Shown piece by piece: positions 12,418 through 24,918 of a stretch of 64,000 bases of DNA (position 1 is its first letter; the number at the start of each line of letters is the position of its first letter). The stretch comes from Varroa destructor (lineage: Eukaryota; Arthropoda; Arachnida; Mesostigmata; Varroidae). The position numbers and the translations under genes are program-made. The stretch covers positions 29,908,444 through 29,972,443 of the forward strand of contig NW_019211455.1 of the NCBI RefSeq assembly GCF_002443255.2. The letters run 5' to 3'. The notes below the pieces were generated by a model. That model saw only the letters and a program-made list of their open reading frames with translations, did not search any database and had not been told where the DNA came from.

Positions 12418-12660
12418 TTGCATGTCGATGTCTTGGTTTTCGAATTGTTCCTGTCGACATCGCCTTCCATTCGCACGATAAACGAGGATTTATTATTTCT
12501 TGCTAAAGCACTGAAGAGTTTACTTTTAGCTCTAATCATAATCACAGTTCGAGAAATCACAGATAATGAAGTGCGCTCTGCCTCGCATTTCTATAGCTTA
12601 AACCCGCATTGGTTTTTGACGAAAGAGTCATTGCTCTACATTGATTTAAACACTCAGGAG
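12418..12660 (+). CDS. Weak exon candidate with strong donor sites on both strands
   Basis: A plus-strand open frame of about 80 codons ends at a strong donor consensus, CAGGAG followed by GTAAGG at 12661. The peptide is hydrophobic in its middle (LLLALIIITV) and ends LLYIDLNTQE. I do not recognise it. The same DNA has a consensus donor on the minus strand (GGATTTCG then GTAAGT, around 12380). That donor follows a short frame, RQEQFENQDIDMQSMLLRV, which looks coiled-coil-like. At most one strand is likely to be real, and which one cannot be decided from sequence alone. Confidence 0.2.
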
Positions 12661-14010
12661 GTAAGGATACGAGCCTATAAAATACATTTATTGTAATAGA
12701 TTTTCAAAGCAAACGGCTTGAAGAACAGAAATGTGTACGTAGACGCCCGTTTCGCTATCCTGCTCGATGTGTGGTTATTATTTCTTTATTACTGCAGGCA
12801 AATTTTGTAAACATCCACAGTAGATGCCATTCTTCTTAATAGTTAACAGAGCGACAAAGATCAATAGAGGACGTGTACATCCTATTACGATTGCCAGATA
12901 TATTACAGATATATTATGACAAAATCGATCTGAGAATTCTTTTAACGTCGAATTAATATGTAGACTATTCTACTGTAAATTAACACACGTTTAATAACCA
13001 AACAGACTTTGAGTGTTCTTAATAATGTCCTTTAGCCTGTGCTAGAGATAAGTGAGCTGCTGATGAAGTGGGTCTACGAACGTGAAGTTAATCGAACATG
13101 ACGATGACATGTGACAAACTTCATAAACCTGTTCTTCATTTTATCTAGCCCTTACCACTTAATGCTTTTGTGCAATTTGCAAAAGTACATTCGGCTGTGC
13201 GAAGCATCTAATGTACAGTAACAATTGATATGAACATACAAAGAAGCAGCACAATGATGCATATTTGCAGATTAAAACAGTTCACTTTGGTCATTTAATC
13301 TGATATTGTTATTAATACTGTTTCAATAACGTATCGTATGTTATTTGTTTTTTTTTTATATCATATTAAGCGCAAAAAGAATCCGAACGGAAAATAATTT
13401 TTAGTTGATACGCTTAATCCTAAACAATTTGATTTCAAGAGAAATACAATTGCTTAGCGAAATGTAGAAAAAGTAATAACATGCACAGATATAAGCATAC
13501 TTTTGAGGCAAATACAGTAGAAAATGCATCAGAAGGTATCTACATCTCATTGTGCTTTTAGCACTTACCTACTTGTAATTAAATGTCTGATTAGTACGAA
13601 AATGCGATGTGACTTGTGTTAATTTGCACGGCTCTATACACTTAATAGCAGTGATTTCATGTTAAAAAAAGTTCTGGGATCATCGTAACGATAGCGTAAC
13701 TGTCCTCCCGCCGATGCTGCCCTGCTGCACCCCTATATCTCCGCCCCCCAAGCCACTTTTAGTAGATGCTAGGCACTAGTATGCAAATAAGGAATCCAAC
13801 AAAGCTAGTAAAAGCGTACGCTTTCGGACATTGTCAACACCCGTCCATGCGATGCGACTGACAAATGGCTATGCTGGATGCGGGAATGCGTGTGTGGGTG
13901 TTGTATGTGAGATGACACTGAAACGGCCAGCCTGTCATCCTGCTATCATGCGGAAATTCTGATTTGATAAAGGCACATTAATTCGTATTAGAGTAAAATA
14001 TATTGATTCT

Positions 14011-14082
14011 GCACTATTATTATTGTTCGAAATTATGCTTCTAATATTAGCACTATTATTATTATTATTTGAAATTATGCTT
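14011..14082. repeat. 39-bp diverged tandem duplication
   Basis: Two copies of a unit beginning GCACTATTATTATT and ending AAATTATGCTT lie at 14011-14040 and 14050-14082. The TAT run is expanded in the second copy. This is a small segmental duplication with microsatellite slippage inside. Confidence 0.75.
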
Positions 14083-14538
14083 CGTCACATCGTCAATATA
14101 CAGCTTCACACGAAAGCTTAGCAGCGCTGTCGTCTGCCTAATACGTTCGCATAGATAAATCTGTTGAAAGCTGTCTATTCACCAACTGAGCCAACGGCGA
14201 TAAATCGTTTACTCTAGACGGACATATCAGTTGTCGACGCATTAAATAACCGTTATCGCTATTATCTCGACGACATTTCGAATGAAACAATGCCTATCGA
14301 AGATTCATTTTTTCTGTACGTCAATAAAGACTTGCTCAGCTATCCTGCTTATCTTCATTAGCTACGACAACAGTTACGAAACACGTTTTGGCCCAACCCT
14401 ATGGCTGGCTCTTAAGTAGTGGGAAGGGTGTACCAGCATTCAGCGTGGCTTAACTTCAGAACCGCGTATCTGACAATAGTTATAATACTTTCATAAGGTA
14501 AACAACGAATGCATTACACATAGGCTAATTGTTTATAG

Positions 14539-14886
14539 GAGCGCCGGTATGGGAGATGAGCATCGTGAAACTGGCGACCACGACTATCGACATAATAACG
14601 TATCTACACTCTTGTCGAGCTACGAAACCTTAGATATAAGGCGTTTACTGAACCAAATACCGGCGATGCCTTTTTTGTTTATTCCCTGTCGGTGCCGCTG
14701 CCATCAGCATACTTTAAATCTGTTAGGTGTAGAGGCTACGATTCTAAGTTACGAGTGTGTTAACTCAATAAATGCCGACACCGAGTGTCCTCATTACTCT
14801 CTACGACTCATTCTTGCTGCATCTTTAACAAAAGCTTTAAGCTCAGTCGACTATGACCTCCCCGCCGGCTGCAGTACAGGAGAAAG
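14539..14886 (+). CDS. Exon-like frame with possible hAT-transposase signature
   Basis: An acceptor-like TTGTTTATAG ends at 14538, and ATG follows at 14549. The frame stays open for 112 codons to a strong donor (GAAAG then GTAAGG at 14887). In the middle the peptide reads PCRCRCHQHTLNLLGVEA. The C-x-x-H-x-LNL arrangement followed by a small residue resembles the block after the second catalytic residue region of hAT-type transposases (for example CAxHTLNL). A later stretch, YSLRLILAASLTKALSS, could correspond to the following helix, but this is weaker. The rest is unrecognised. It could be a domesticated or decayed hAT fragment, a host exon, or chance. The splice sites are suggestive only. 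Confidence 0.3.
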
Positions 14887-14989
14887 GTAAGGACGCCAGC
14901 GGCCTTCCAAATCAGTTCACATATACGACAGGCGGAGACAACAAAACGAAAAACAGCTGTTGGCTGGTAGGCGCACACGTTCGCATACA

Positions 14990-17531
14990 TGATATATCCT
15001 GGCTTAGAGGGTAGCCATATCGCCGACCTGCCGCAGCAGGGCTTTTTTCAGGATCATCGTCGTCCGCAAGACTAGATCCTAACCCAGTACTCGAATAGCC
15101 CCTTCAGCAAGTGGGCTCCATTCCAATTTGAGCGTGGTTTTCTGTCGGAATGCCCTCGGCAGGTCACGCCGGATACTAATGACAGACGCGCGTTCCGTTT
15201 GATGCTAGGCGCATGTACAGGAGCGACAGCACCTGCTGGTAATTCACTAGCTTTGTTGACGAAAAATGGACATCGACGTATACAATTGTACCAGATCGGG
15301 CAACGAGTATGGAGTGCACCAACCCGTGAGGTTTGGCAATCCCAAGATATGCATTTGGTGTCTAGAGTTGCCATGAATGATGACACATAAACATGCTATT
15401 GATGGATGGGAGATTATCATCGTTGGACCAGATATCACTTGTGCAAGCGTCGCTATAGATATTGTTGTAATGTATTTGAAACTATATAAATATCATAAAA
15501 TTGTGTTATTTTTTACCCGAGTCGAATCTCATTGTTTTCAATAGCATTGGCCATTTGTTAACTATTCGCACAGTGTGGAAAAAGTAACAGCCGATAGATA
15601 ATGCAATTCTGTGGAACGCACACGTGTCTTATAGCTAGACATCGACAGGGACCTCGTAATCGTTGAGTGCTAACTTATTATGTATTATGAATTACTTTAA
15701 TTTCATGTATAAATCTAAGCAACGAAACATATTCTTAATATCCATTCCAACACGTTCACATGAAGTTTTAAAACGAATGAAGTCCTGGAAGCCTATTATG
15801 TATATGTGTTCTTATACTATCACTACGTTCCTGTAGCGTGTGTCGTTACGCGACAGTAAATCTCGCACACGTTTATATTTGGCGCCTAAAACTGTACAGC
15901 AAAAAGGATTTCGTCTTGATTCACTCGCTTATATTTGTAACTGTCTATAAGGAACCCTAATCGTGTAACATCCATTTAGCAAAGTAACTGGATGTTCACT
16001 TAACTTCTTTGGATTAAATCAAGCCGTTGCACCGTTCGAATCTGACGCATATCAGCTTAAGCTAAAACACTGATTATGCCATGCCCTGAGCTTCAAGTAG
16101 AAATCTAAATAAACGAGAGGTATCTGTAATATATTCTACTAACGTAAAAGTAGCAAGCTGATAGTAAAAGAAGGGAGATTGTCAGCCAACGAACTCGTCT
16201 CGTTAGCAAGAAAATGGTGCTCAACTTGTACACATTTGACGACTCACGTACATCCACCCAGTCGAAGCAAAGAGAACTTCCATGCCAGACAAGGTGCGGT
16301 GCATGGATAAGTGCAGAACGAGACAAGCATCGTGTGTCGTAGTGATTAAGGCTGCTCACTACCCCTTTAGCCCGATACGAACCCCACATGTCGTCAGGCC
16401 GCCTCGAATGTCAAACGGGAAGTCTCCTGAGTTAAAACCAGAGTAGATCCAACATCAGGTCGGAAGACACGTCAGGAAATTAAACTGCAAGTGTGAGTCC
16501 CTTACCTAACCACGATACTACATAAGTTAGTTATTACAAAGGATATCATTTACTATGCTAGTAAATTCGATAATTGCTATTGGATCCATCAAAAATAAGC
16601 AATTTAGTCTTTCTAATCAGTTACGAGGTTAAAAAAAGCCGCGGTATTCCTGCTAAAGCAACTATCAGGGATGTGAAATAAACTATGCAGAGTTATTCTT
16701 CGAAACCGTACGACAGTAGCCGGACAAGACCTTTTTAGTACTGCTTGACTTCATATACTTCAGAAACCGTCTGTACGAATTCTAGAAACTATTATATTAA
16801 CCTTTTCATCACATTCAATGTCATCTGCTGGTAAAATTCCACTAGATAAGACTTACAACTAAGGGTGTTTGTTTACTCGGTAGGCTTATCTTCCCACTTT
16901 TCCGATCCACGTCTTCCTGCCTGATTCGTCCTCACACACAGTACTCTAAGCGATTTAACTTTAATTTCGTTTATTATGATGAATCGTAATTGAAATAAAG
17001 GCAAAATAGTCGTTTTATAACTATAGCATGATTCCAAAAGATCCTAGAACTCTAGACGAAATCTATCATATGTTATGTCTAATGTGGCTCAAACGGAGGC
17101 TGTTTGTCAGCTAAGTGACATTTCGTAATGTTTTTATCCTGTAAAAGCTACCACGCTTTTCATATTCTAATAGTTTACTGAGTGTAGACTTGGTCTAAGT
17201 TTTACATTCACTAAAAAACACTCGTTTGGAGTCTCGTTATTGAAGTTAGGTTGAATGTAGTTCCCGCTCCTGGCCTACGTCTACAGTTGATCCTGTCGAT
17301 TTTTAAAGGACGCCAAGGGCCACTTCAATGTTAATCCGATAAAACCGCTCAGGTCTACAAACTGCCTTGTGTCTATTTTTTCTATTGCCGATGAGCACCA
17401 TATAATTGCAGCAGCATTTTGTGTAGGCCGCGACTGCCTTCTGTAACCGGTAACTTCTGTAAAAATGTGACACACACATGCGATGAAAGGTATAGCAAAT
17501 TTTTGTCTGTTCACGGATATCAATAAGGTAA
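14990..17531. other. Unassigned DNA, no supported gene
   Basis: Overlapping open frames on both strands at 15072-15438 and 16105-16389 shadow each other and carry no motif I recognise. Around 17281-17523 a minus-strand frame and a plus-strand cysteine-containing frame overlap without a decisive signal for either. Confidence 0.5.
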
Positions 17532-17723
17532 GCCGTTCATTCGGATGAGTCCGCCCGCAAAAAGCAGATGGACCACTATGTTGAAGAGATGAAGACTTGC
17601 CGCCCCTTTACTACGGCAACGGCCAGGGATCGATGGAGCAGACAAATCCAATTACACCAGGCAATGGGATACTCAGATAGGTGTAGAAATTTAGCACATT
17701 GCTTGAGCGGGTACATAAGCTAA
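17532..17723 (+). CDS. Coding-like open stretch, unknown
   Basis: A plus-strand frame of 63 codons, opening right after a stop, has a protein-like composition. It contains SDESARKKQMDHYVEEMKTC then ARDRWSRQIQLHQAMGY and ends in TAA. An internal ATG lies at 17568. It is hydrophilic, without low-complexity runs, and looks more like real or formerly real coding sequence than the surrounding frames. No splice acceptor of quality precedes it. It could be an old transposon-derived piece or a short exon. I do not recognise the family. Confidence 0.2.
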   Translation, partial: AVHSDESARKKQMDHYVEEMKTCRPFTTATARDRWSRQIQLHQAMGYSDRCRNLAHCLSGYIS

Positions 17724-17831
17724 AATCCATCGAACGTGTCGAATCAGTACGCTTAACTCGAGTGGGATGATGTAGAGACCTTTTGTCGTGCTATCTATTC
17801 ATACTGGTCGATCCCACCTTGTCGGAATCTG

Positions 17832-18017
17832 GTGACTTCATTCGTTGCTTCCTATAAGCTGTATGTCTCACGAATTGGTCCTATTCGAACCTTGGACGTT
17901 CGCTCAGACTCCCCATCCCAATTCAGCATGGACCCGCGGTACTATAATGAAGTGCTTTGCTGCTCTTCTTCATATGCCATCACTCTACACCAACTAAGAA
18001 CACCCTCTCGTAGGTAA
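17832..18017 (+). CDS. Weak exon candidate
   Basis: The frame of about 60 codons runs into a donor-like TCTCGTAG then GTAACT at about 18013. It follows the coding-like stretch at 17532-17723 in the same direction. No motif is recognised, and it is probably chance unless expression is shown. Confidence 0.12.
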   Translation: MTSFVASYKLYVSRIGPIRTLDVRSDSPSQFSMDPRYYNEVLCCSSSYAITLHQLRTPSRR

Positions 18018-21000
18018 CTTGATTGAAGATCACCCTGATATACTGAGTGAACACGTCGTTAACATGTTACGATAAACGGAAATGTGTGAATTCCCAAGGC
18101 TTTTTGACGATCCTCTGCAACTAACGATTTTAATTAACGACGACTAACTAACAACTAATTTTGTGGTCGAGTGCCCGTTTTCAAAGCAGGACAAGAAATC
18201 TGTATAAAAGATAATCATTTTGTTGGAGATGTTACATGATAAGCATGGGTCAAGAAAATTCGGCCTTTTTCTTCTTTCTAATCTTTTAACCTAACTTATG
18301 TTTGTTTTGTTGAAATTGTTCCTCTTTTTCAAGTACCAACTTTCTACATATCGTACTAAATATGCTAAGTTATCGAAAAGAAATGACACCATAAAGAAAT
18401 TCAATAGTGGATTTCATTCGAACCAGTTGTATTCAATACACAGCCGATTATGCCCTGAAAATTAGAAAAAATGTTTGAGATCATTGGTGGCTTAAATTTA
18501 TTAGTTAATTCTGTCGAATCCGAGCTTTACGTTCTTCATCGTGAAGACAAAATTTGTATCTGTATCTTAAAACCTTCTATAAGAGCGCATCTACTGAAGC
18601 TAGTCTAGCTTCAGTAAATGCATTTCTAAACTGCTGACAAATGATGTTGTCGTACTTTTTTTTTTTTTTATAAATATCATTGTTGTTGAAATGGATGTAT
18701 CAGTTTCGTGGTCACCCTGGGATCCAAGGGGATCAAAAAATCAATCTGTTTTCTGATGCAATTGTTTTGTCAACATTTCGAAAATTTCGGAAATTGTCTG
18801 TAGGGCTAAGGATTTCGAGTTTCACTACGAACAAAAACTATCATTTGGTGTGTAACTCAAAACAAAAAGTACATTTTCATAAAGATAATTTGTAATTATC
18901 AAGACAAAGAAAAATATCAATATAAATTATAATTTATTGTTGGTGAAGTATGGGAAAAGCTGTTCAAACTAAAGTGTATTATAAGCTATGTAGTGAACGC
19001 GCCTCGAAGTAATTATTATAAATATCGTCCAAAATATGCCAGAAAATCTCAAATTAATCGAAAAATATTTGTTTTAGAGGAAAAGTATGATAACCGTTTT
19101 TGCTTGAAATAAGAGGTCTACCAAATGGTATGGGTTCTGGATCTCTTTTCCATAGGGAACTTTGTCCTAAAAAGAGAGCAATACTAGAAAAAAAATTAAA
19201 CTTTACGAATAAGTTCGCCTAAAGCTTAACAACAAGCTATGATATTACATATTTTCCCACAAACCTTACTATCTTAAAAGCAAATGGGGAAAGTTTGCCG
19301 GGTAATTACTTATAATGTACCTTTTTTAAGGGAACACGCAGGTGTTCCATCTCAGTATTCGTAAATAACCATTTAAGTAGCGTTATACACACAGAAAGAC
19401 GTAGACGGTTGTGGCCTGATCGTAGATTCTCTTCGTAAGGAAAAAGATGAACCGCGATCCGAATATTACGCTGCTTTGGTTTTAGATCCCATGTGACTGT
19501 ATCAATACAAGAAGAAACTTTTCCTCTTTTGCTGTCTTGTCAAGGACATTTATACTTCGTCGAGCCTCGCTACTCTCCATACGTCTTCGATGCCGTCGTC
19601 TCGCTGCTAAAAAAAAAGCTGATCATATATGCTCGAGTTCACTCTGGCCTATCTCCAGTGCAACGTCGGTACACCTGATGTAGCCGTTGCTAAAGCCTCT
19701 CTCTGCATTTTTATCTGTTTAACCTGATACCTCAGTTAATGTCGGATCAAAACGAATACGTTTCTGTTTAGCGAGTTTAACCTCTTTTATAATGAATCTT
19801 TGTTAGCCTGCATAAATTATATTCTCGAAAGAGAGTTTTCATCATTGGCTATAGATGTCACACGCCACACGACGAGAATTCAGATCTGCCCTCCAGAAGC
19901 TGATGTCTAAGCAATACAAGTTCTCACAGCCAAGGCGAGCAAGTAAATTGCTTAAAAATTTATTAGGCGAGCATGTGGATAGAGATTCAGCATTGGCATC
20001 GATCGTTTGGGGGGAGGCGAGTTTACAGCACTAATGCGCAAAACAAGTTCTGAGCAAAGCTTCAAGAATACTATCGACTGAATCTACGTAAGAGAATCTA
20101 CGTAAGTTTATTTTGAGAATCTAACATTTTTTTTACAAACTAAAATATTTGACCCGCTTCTCTGTAACAAACGCTCGTCAAGTTCTGTAGGCCCAAAGCA
20201 AGTGGCGTCGTTTGGGATCCGCACGGATAGCTTAATAGCATCTCGGTGCTAAAAGCTTGATGATCAATTTCCAGTCAGATACCACCTGGCTAGTCTCTAA
20301 TATCACTGAGACAATACTGTATGTGTCGGGGATACGTCTAACACTGAAATTTAGGCGAACAAACGGTTGAAAGCGAACGACGTTTCTTAGGGCGCCAAGA
20401 ATCGAATGTTTGTCGTTTGAATAACTACTAGGAAGCCTTTCACATACATCGAGAATATGTATACTAAGGCATAGTACTAATCAATATATCCCAATAGAAT
20501 CGTGCTTTAAGCTATGAAGTAACGAATGGTTTTGGCGTTTGCCTGAGACCTAGCAGGGATATGTGAACTACCAAAAGATGTTCACTGGATACGCTCGACT
20601 TAAAATAAAAAATATTAAACATCGTCGCAAAGGATCACGCAGCATTGATCCGATACGGAATTGAGCCTCTTGAAATTTGTCTGTCGCTGGCTGAATGAGC
20701 TGGGCTCATTTTTTTCGCCTTTATCACAACAGCTTTCACAATTGCTCTCAAACATTGAAACAGATCTACATAGATACTTGTTATTATAATAAATGGTCTT
20801 TGGTTATTTAGACGTTGCGTAGATCTCGACAAAGCTAGTTTTTTCTAAGCAACATTACCAATTTACAAACGCCGCATTGCAAATTAGTGGCGGCGTTGCA
20901 GCATAAACGAAATCGTACGCGGCTTCGTGTAAGCCTTTCAGTGCGTGAACGACGTAGAAAGCCTTGAATTTGACGGAAGCAAGCCGAAAAAGCGGATCGA

Positions 21001-21225
21001 ACAGATCGTGTCGAATAGCTCAGAAACAATAGCCTGAGGATCAATCAGTGCAGAGTGTTAGGGAATATAGCTGGTATGGTGTCACAGCAAAATGCTGGAG
21101 ATCATGAGATGCGAGGGATTCAATAATACGCTGGCATACCACTTCACAGAAAAAGAAGCTAGGTCACTCAAGCAGTTCTCTAGCCTCGTAGAGCGCCAAG
21201 AAGAACATTTGTGAATTTCATGCAG
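18018..21225. other. Unassigned AT-rich DNA
   Basis: It holds a perfect inverted repeat (18593-18615), a 14-base T run (18656-18669) and a short direct repeat of GAATCTACGTAA at 20080 and 20094. Open frames are short and without motifs. Confidence 0.55.
18593..18615. repeat. 10-bp perfect inverted repeat
   Basis: ACTGAAGCTA (18593-18602) and TAGCTTCAGT (18606-18615) are exact reverse complements with a 3-nt spacer. It is a compact dyad with no recognised neighbouring gene. Confidence 0.7.
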
Positions 21226-21564
21226 GTCAAGTGAAGATTGCTTGATGAAATAAAACTAAAGCTCAAGGTGTTTCTAGCCAATGTACGACGGACGGTCAGA
21301 TCCGTTGCTTTTTCTAATTCTGTGACAATATCACAACTGCGTTCGCATGCGAAATCAATTTATTTAGTTCAGGACCATTTTCCGGACCCACTTCACACTC
21401 TAAATTCGATGTATTACCTGAGAAGAATGTGCGGCAGGTACCGCAGAGTTCAATGGCCTGAGAACGATATCCGGCTGAAGTATTTACGCGAACTAAAACT
21501 CCAGCTTCGAGTTCGGGAACACTTCGGCGACCTTAACGCTTGCCCGCGAACTACAGACAGTAAC
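21226..21564 (+). CDS. Weak exon candidate, basic peptide
   Basis: An acceptor-like CATGCAG ends at 21225 and a donor-like AAC then GTGAGT begins at 21565. After an early in-frame stop the frame is open from 21235 for about 109 codons. The peptide is rich in R, K and L, for example LKLKVFLANVRRTVRSVAF and ELKLQLRVREHFGDL. It could be a helical or nucleic-acid-binding segment. No family is recognised. Because of the stop it would need to start within the exon, and there is no ATG in a good context at the start of the frame. Confidence 0.2.
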
Positions 21565-22123
21565 GTGAGTAAGTGAAACACCCTCAACCAACTACTAGTT
21601 TAAAAACTAGCGAGGATTCCATTGAGCACCAGAATCGGAAGAATTTAGCCTGAGGTGTGAAACTCTGTTTAAAAAACGTGTCGCCACCTGTTCAAGCGAT
21701 TCGCGACAATTCTCAGGGGAATCTAGTTGAACGGCAGTTGTGTACAACAGCTTGAACGTTGATTCAACTTATGCCGAGACACCAATTACCAGTACACGCT
21801 GTTAGAAAACTAGCTTAACAAAGTGAGACAGCAGTGCGGTAATAATAATTTAACAAAAGCAATCCGCCCGCTGCTGTTGGCCAAGTGAAACAGAAAGATA
21901 TAGGTAGTCGTTATTATAGTAGATGCTTTTTTCTTCAATATACGAGATATTATTGTTATTATAATTTTTTCTTAGTTTTTTTTTTTTAATATAAAAGAAG
22001 AAATGCAAATTAAAAGACTTATGCGCTTATATACTCACACTTTACTTAAAAGATATTTTTTGCATTGTCGAAGTAACTTCTTGTAAATGTAGGTAACGCT
22101 AGTAAAAATTTTACTTCACCTGG

Positions 22124-22372
22124 ATGAATTACTTGACTGAATTTAAAGTGATTTTAAAAATTAAACATTTAGTCTTCGAGGGACGTGAAAGGCCACCTAA
22201 CTTTTCGGCACTAAGAGGTTGGATGTTGAATTCGAAAATTGACGGCAAGGAAATTGAGCTTAAAACCTTTACGTCAGACAGAAACAAAATCCTTATATGT
22301 AAAGTTCTTGATCTCAGTGGTTTTAAGACTAAAACTTCACCACTTCTTTTGCCGCTCCGATCTTTCTTATAA
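22124..22372 (+). CDS. Open frame, unknown
   Basis: ATG begins an 82-codon plus-strand frame with mixed composition, including FEGRERPPNFSALRGWML and SKIDGKEIELKTFTSDRNK, ending in TAA. The composition is more protein-like than most frames here, but no motif, splice site or neighbour supports it. A frame of 90 codons overlaps on the minus strand. Confidence 0.15.
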   Translation: MNYLTEFKVILKIKHLVFEGRERPPNFSALRGWMLNSKIDGKEIELKTFTSDRNKILICKVLDLSGFKTKTSPLLLPLRSFL

Positions 22373-22439
22373 GCAAAGGTCGTTTTGAGCCCAATATGCA
22401 ATACGTAAGCTTTTGCTGCGTTTGAAGCTTGGTTCGATC

Positions 22440-23650
22440 ACCAAAGCGGACTAACAGCTAGCGGTATCGGTAGTCGGTGTTTCCGTTCAACTTTTCAAGC
22501 TGTGCGCACTCCAGCTATGCCGCATCTACACAGTGCCTGTTCTTTTTGCTTTTACAGGCCTGTTCCTATTACTGCTACGGCCGCTGTTGTTGTTGTTATC
22601 GTTGTTGTGGTCGCCATTGTTGTTGTTCTCATGAATATCAACGATCGGGGGCCACGGGGTGACCGTGGTTCTCTGCCGGCAGCATGGACTGTAAAAGCGG
22701 AGCTCTCAAAGCAAAAATGCGTTTCTCTTCTCTTCTGCGCTTCGCTTGGACACCCACTTCCATTTATCGGCCCTTGCGTGCCGCGCAGCTGAATTTTAGA
22801 TCTAAAAGGCAGCGTTCCTGATTGACTTGCTCGTTTACCAAACGGGCCTCGAATACGAAGCGTTAACACATGGTTGCAAATCTGCGACTACCTTGGATTT
22901 CACACAGCATAGCATTCAGATGTACACACTGCTCCAATTCTCTTGCCCAAGAACTGCCAAGAGCGCAACCTCGGTGCTCCTTGGAACCCCACCACTATGC
23001 TTATAAAGAGCATAGCCGTAAAGCTGGCATTTGCCCCCGAGCAGGAGGCTCGTTTGCCAGCTACCCACACTCGCGCATCAGTTGCGTGTGGTGCTGCGCT
23101 TCTATGTGCAGATGTTGCGTAAGTCAGCGGCTGAGAAGGAAAAGGCAGTGGCGTGTGTGTACGCGGTTGCGTTGGGCAGGAGGCGCTTTTACCAGCTACA
23201 TTGGAGCAAACTGTCCTAAGGGCATTCGAATTTTCGCGCCATGCGCAAGGTAGCCGGTTTCCGGCCACAAGCCACTTCCTGTCAGTCACGTTCGCCTCGT
23301 AAGATCCTGCTTTCTTTCTCTGCTGTTTTCTGTCGTTGTGTCGCATACGTATGGTGCGGCGATACAACTACTGCAAAGTGGCGTAATTTCTTTAAGACAT
23401 GAACGAGGGGTTGCCGAATGTTGCCTTTGGTATAAGTGCCGTAAGGAACAAGGCCAAGCAACCCACGCAAAGCATACATACACACACACACACGCTCGCA
23501 TTTTCACCGATGCGTCCAATACACCCAGTCGTAACGTTCTATAATAGTGTTGCAGTTGTAGAGCGCACCTGTGCCTTATTATGGGTGTACAAGTTTTTAC
23601 ATCCGAGTTGCTGGCTTAGAGCACCTTGTGTTTTTTTTGAAGAATAAGTC
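22440..23650. other. GC-richer island, possible promoter or 5' leader region
   Basis: Base composition rises clearly against the flanks, and overlapping open frames appear on both strands (22477-22869, 22870-23253, 22900-23367, 23286-23647). They mask each other and none carries a recognised domain. One frame's V-rich run is simply a GTT/TTG trinucleotide repeat at 22585-22628. A short CA repeat lies at 23480-23493. Such islands could be promoters or untranslated leader exons of a gene with long introns, but no start, TATA box or splice pattern is decisive. Confidence 0.3.
22585..22628. repeat. Imperfect (TTG)n repeat
   Basis: TTG/GTT units are interrupted by GTTATC and GTGGTCGCC. Read in frame this gives a valine run, and read on the other strand it gives threonine, so open frames across it should not be taken as coding evidence. 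Confidence 0.85.
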
Positions 23651-24656
23651 TGTATGGATAAAGCGAATGTGTGTGGGTGCTACGCAAGAAGCAATCCATA
23701 AACTATATTTTTTTGTACAATCTTAATCATATCGTAAGTGCAGCTTAATGACGACTAATTAACTGAGAAATTACGAAGTTTCATTTTCACAAGTTTATTC
23801 CAAAAGTTTCCAAGCAAAATTAGTGGACATTGAAACTGTCTACATTAGTACACTTCACCTATAGTACACTTAGTAACTTCATATGTACCAAATACAACTC
23901 AGTATTCCTGGCCAGATTTCAAGCCCGGTATGAATCTACAAAGTACCCAATGCCTAGTCCAACATTTGCTGAGAAAGTACTCCTATGAAAAAACTATTTT
24001 CTCCATATGATCCCACTGCATGCACGTAAAGTGGTCCTGCGCAAACGAACTCTTATAATTTGCCATTATATAAAGCTAACTCCATCTGTCTTTGTTGTCT
24101 AAATTAAAAGCACCTGGACGTTCTGGCTTGACAACAATGTAACTTTTTAGTGCGAGTATACCGGAATGTTTATGTATTAATGTTCATTGAACTGTTTTTT
24201 ATTATGCCGTTTTAGGTCCATTCATAGTTTCAAACTTAAACGTTTGGCTCAATCAAAGCTCGAATATATCATATGATCGTAAATACTTATTTTTCATAAG
24301 GACGAAGTGATTTTTTTCAATTTCGAAAGAAAGATGTATTTATGTCCTTTTTGCACGGAAGTACTGAGTATTGGTATGTGGCAAAAAAACAGCACATTTT
24401 TTTTTACGCCTTTACCTTTTTTTTTGTAGCGCATCCATTTACACGTGACTATATAATCTTTTCTGCTCTGTTTTCTTTATACCAGTATATATTGTTTATT
24501 TATACCAGTGAGTTTATGTTCCTTAAAATAATGCGGCTAGTGAGGTCTCGGGTCGGACGCATCTCGAAGCAGGGCTCTCCTCTCGTATATGAAGTTCAAT
24601 TCGTTTGCAATAGCTTTTATAAACGGTTTTCCTTCTTTCTTGAAGTCAAGTTACGC

Positions 24657-24712
24657 CTATTATTATTATTATCAAAGATATTATTGTTATTATTGTCACT
24701 GTTATCACTTCA
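24657..24712. repeat. Imperfect (TAT)n repeat
   Basis: TAT/TTA units are interspersed with CAAAGA and GTCACTG interruptions. This is a degenerate trinucleotide tract. Confidence 0.7.
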
Positions 24713-24918
24713 CCGTAATTCGATCTTTGAAAGAGGAGTGCCTCTGCTTCGGGTTCTCTCTCTGTCTGTTTTTCAAGGCGGTGCGCCCGTGATGGATGCC
24801 ATCCGCTAACGGTCGAGAGGCAAGACAGTCAACCTCCTTGTCTCTGCTGCGCAGGTTCTAGGCTGTCATTGGCACGTTGAAGCAATGCACCTTCACAGGC
24901 AGCTGTCTAGGACTTGTA

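Larger units (their letters stand above)
11148..14010. other. Unassigned AT-rich DNA
   Basis: It contains the TA microsatellite at 12081-12102, several A/T runs and the exon-like frame at 12418-12660. I see nothing else of note. Confidence 0.55.

Noticed and set aside
22477..22869. Membrane-like valine-rich protein
   Set aside because: The hydrophobic run is produced by the TTG/GTT repeat at 22585-22628 and vanishes in other frames.
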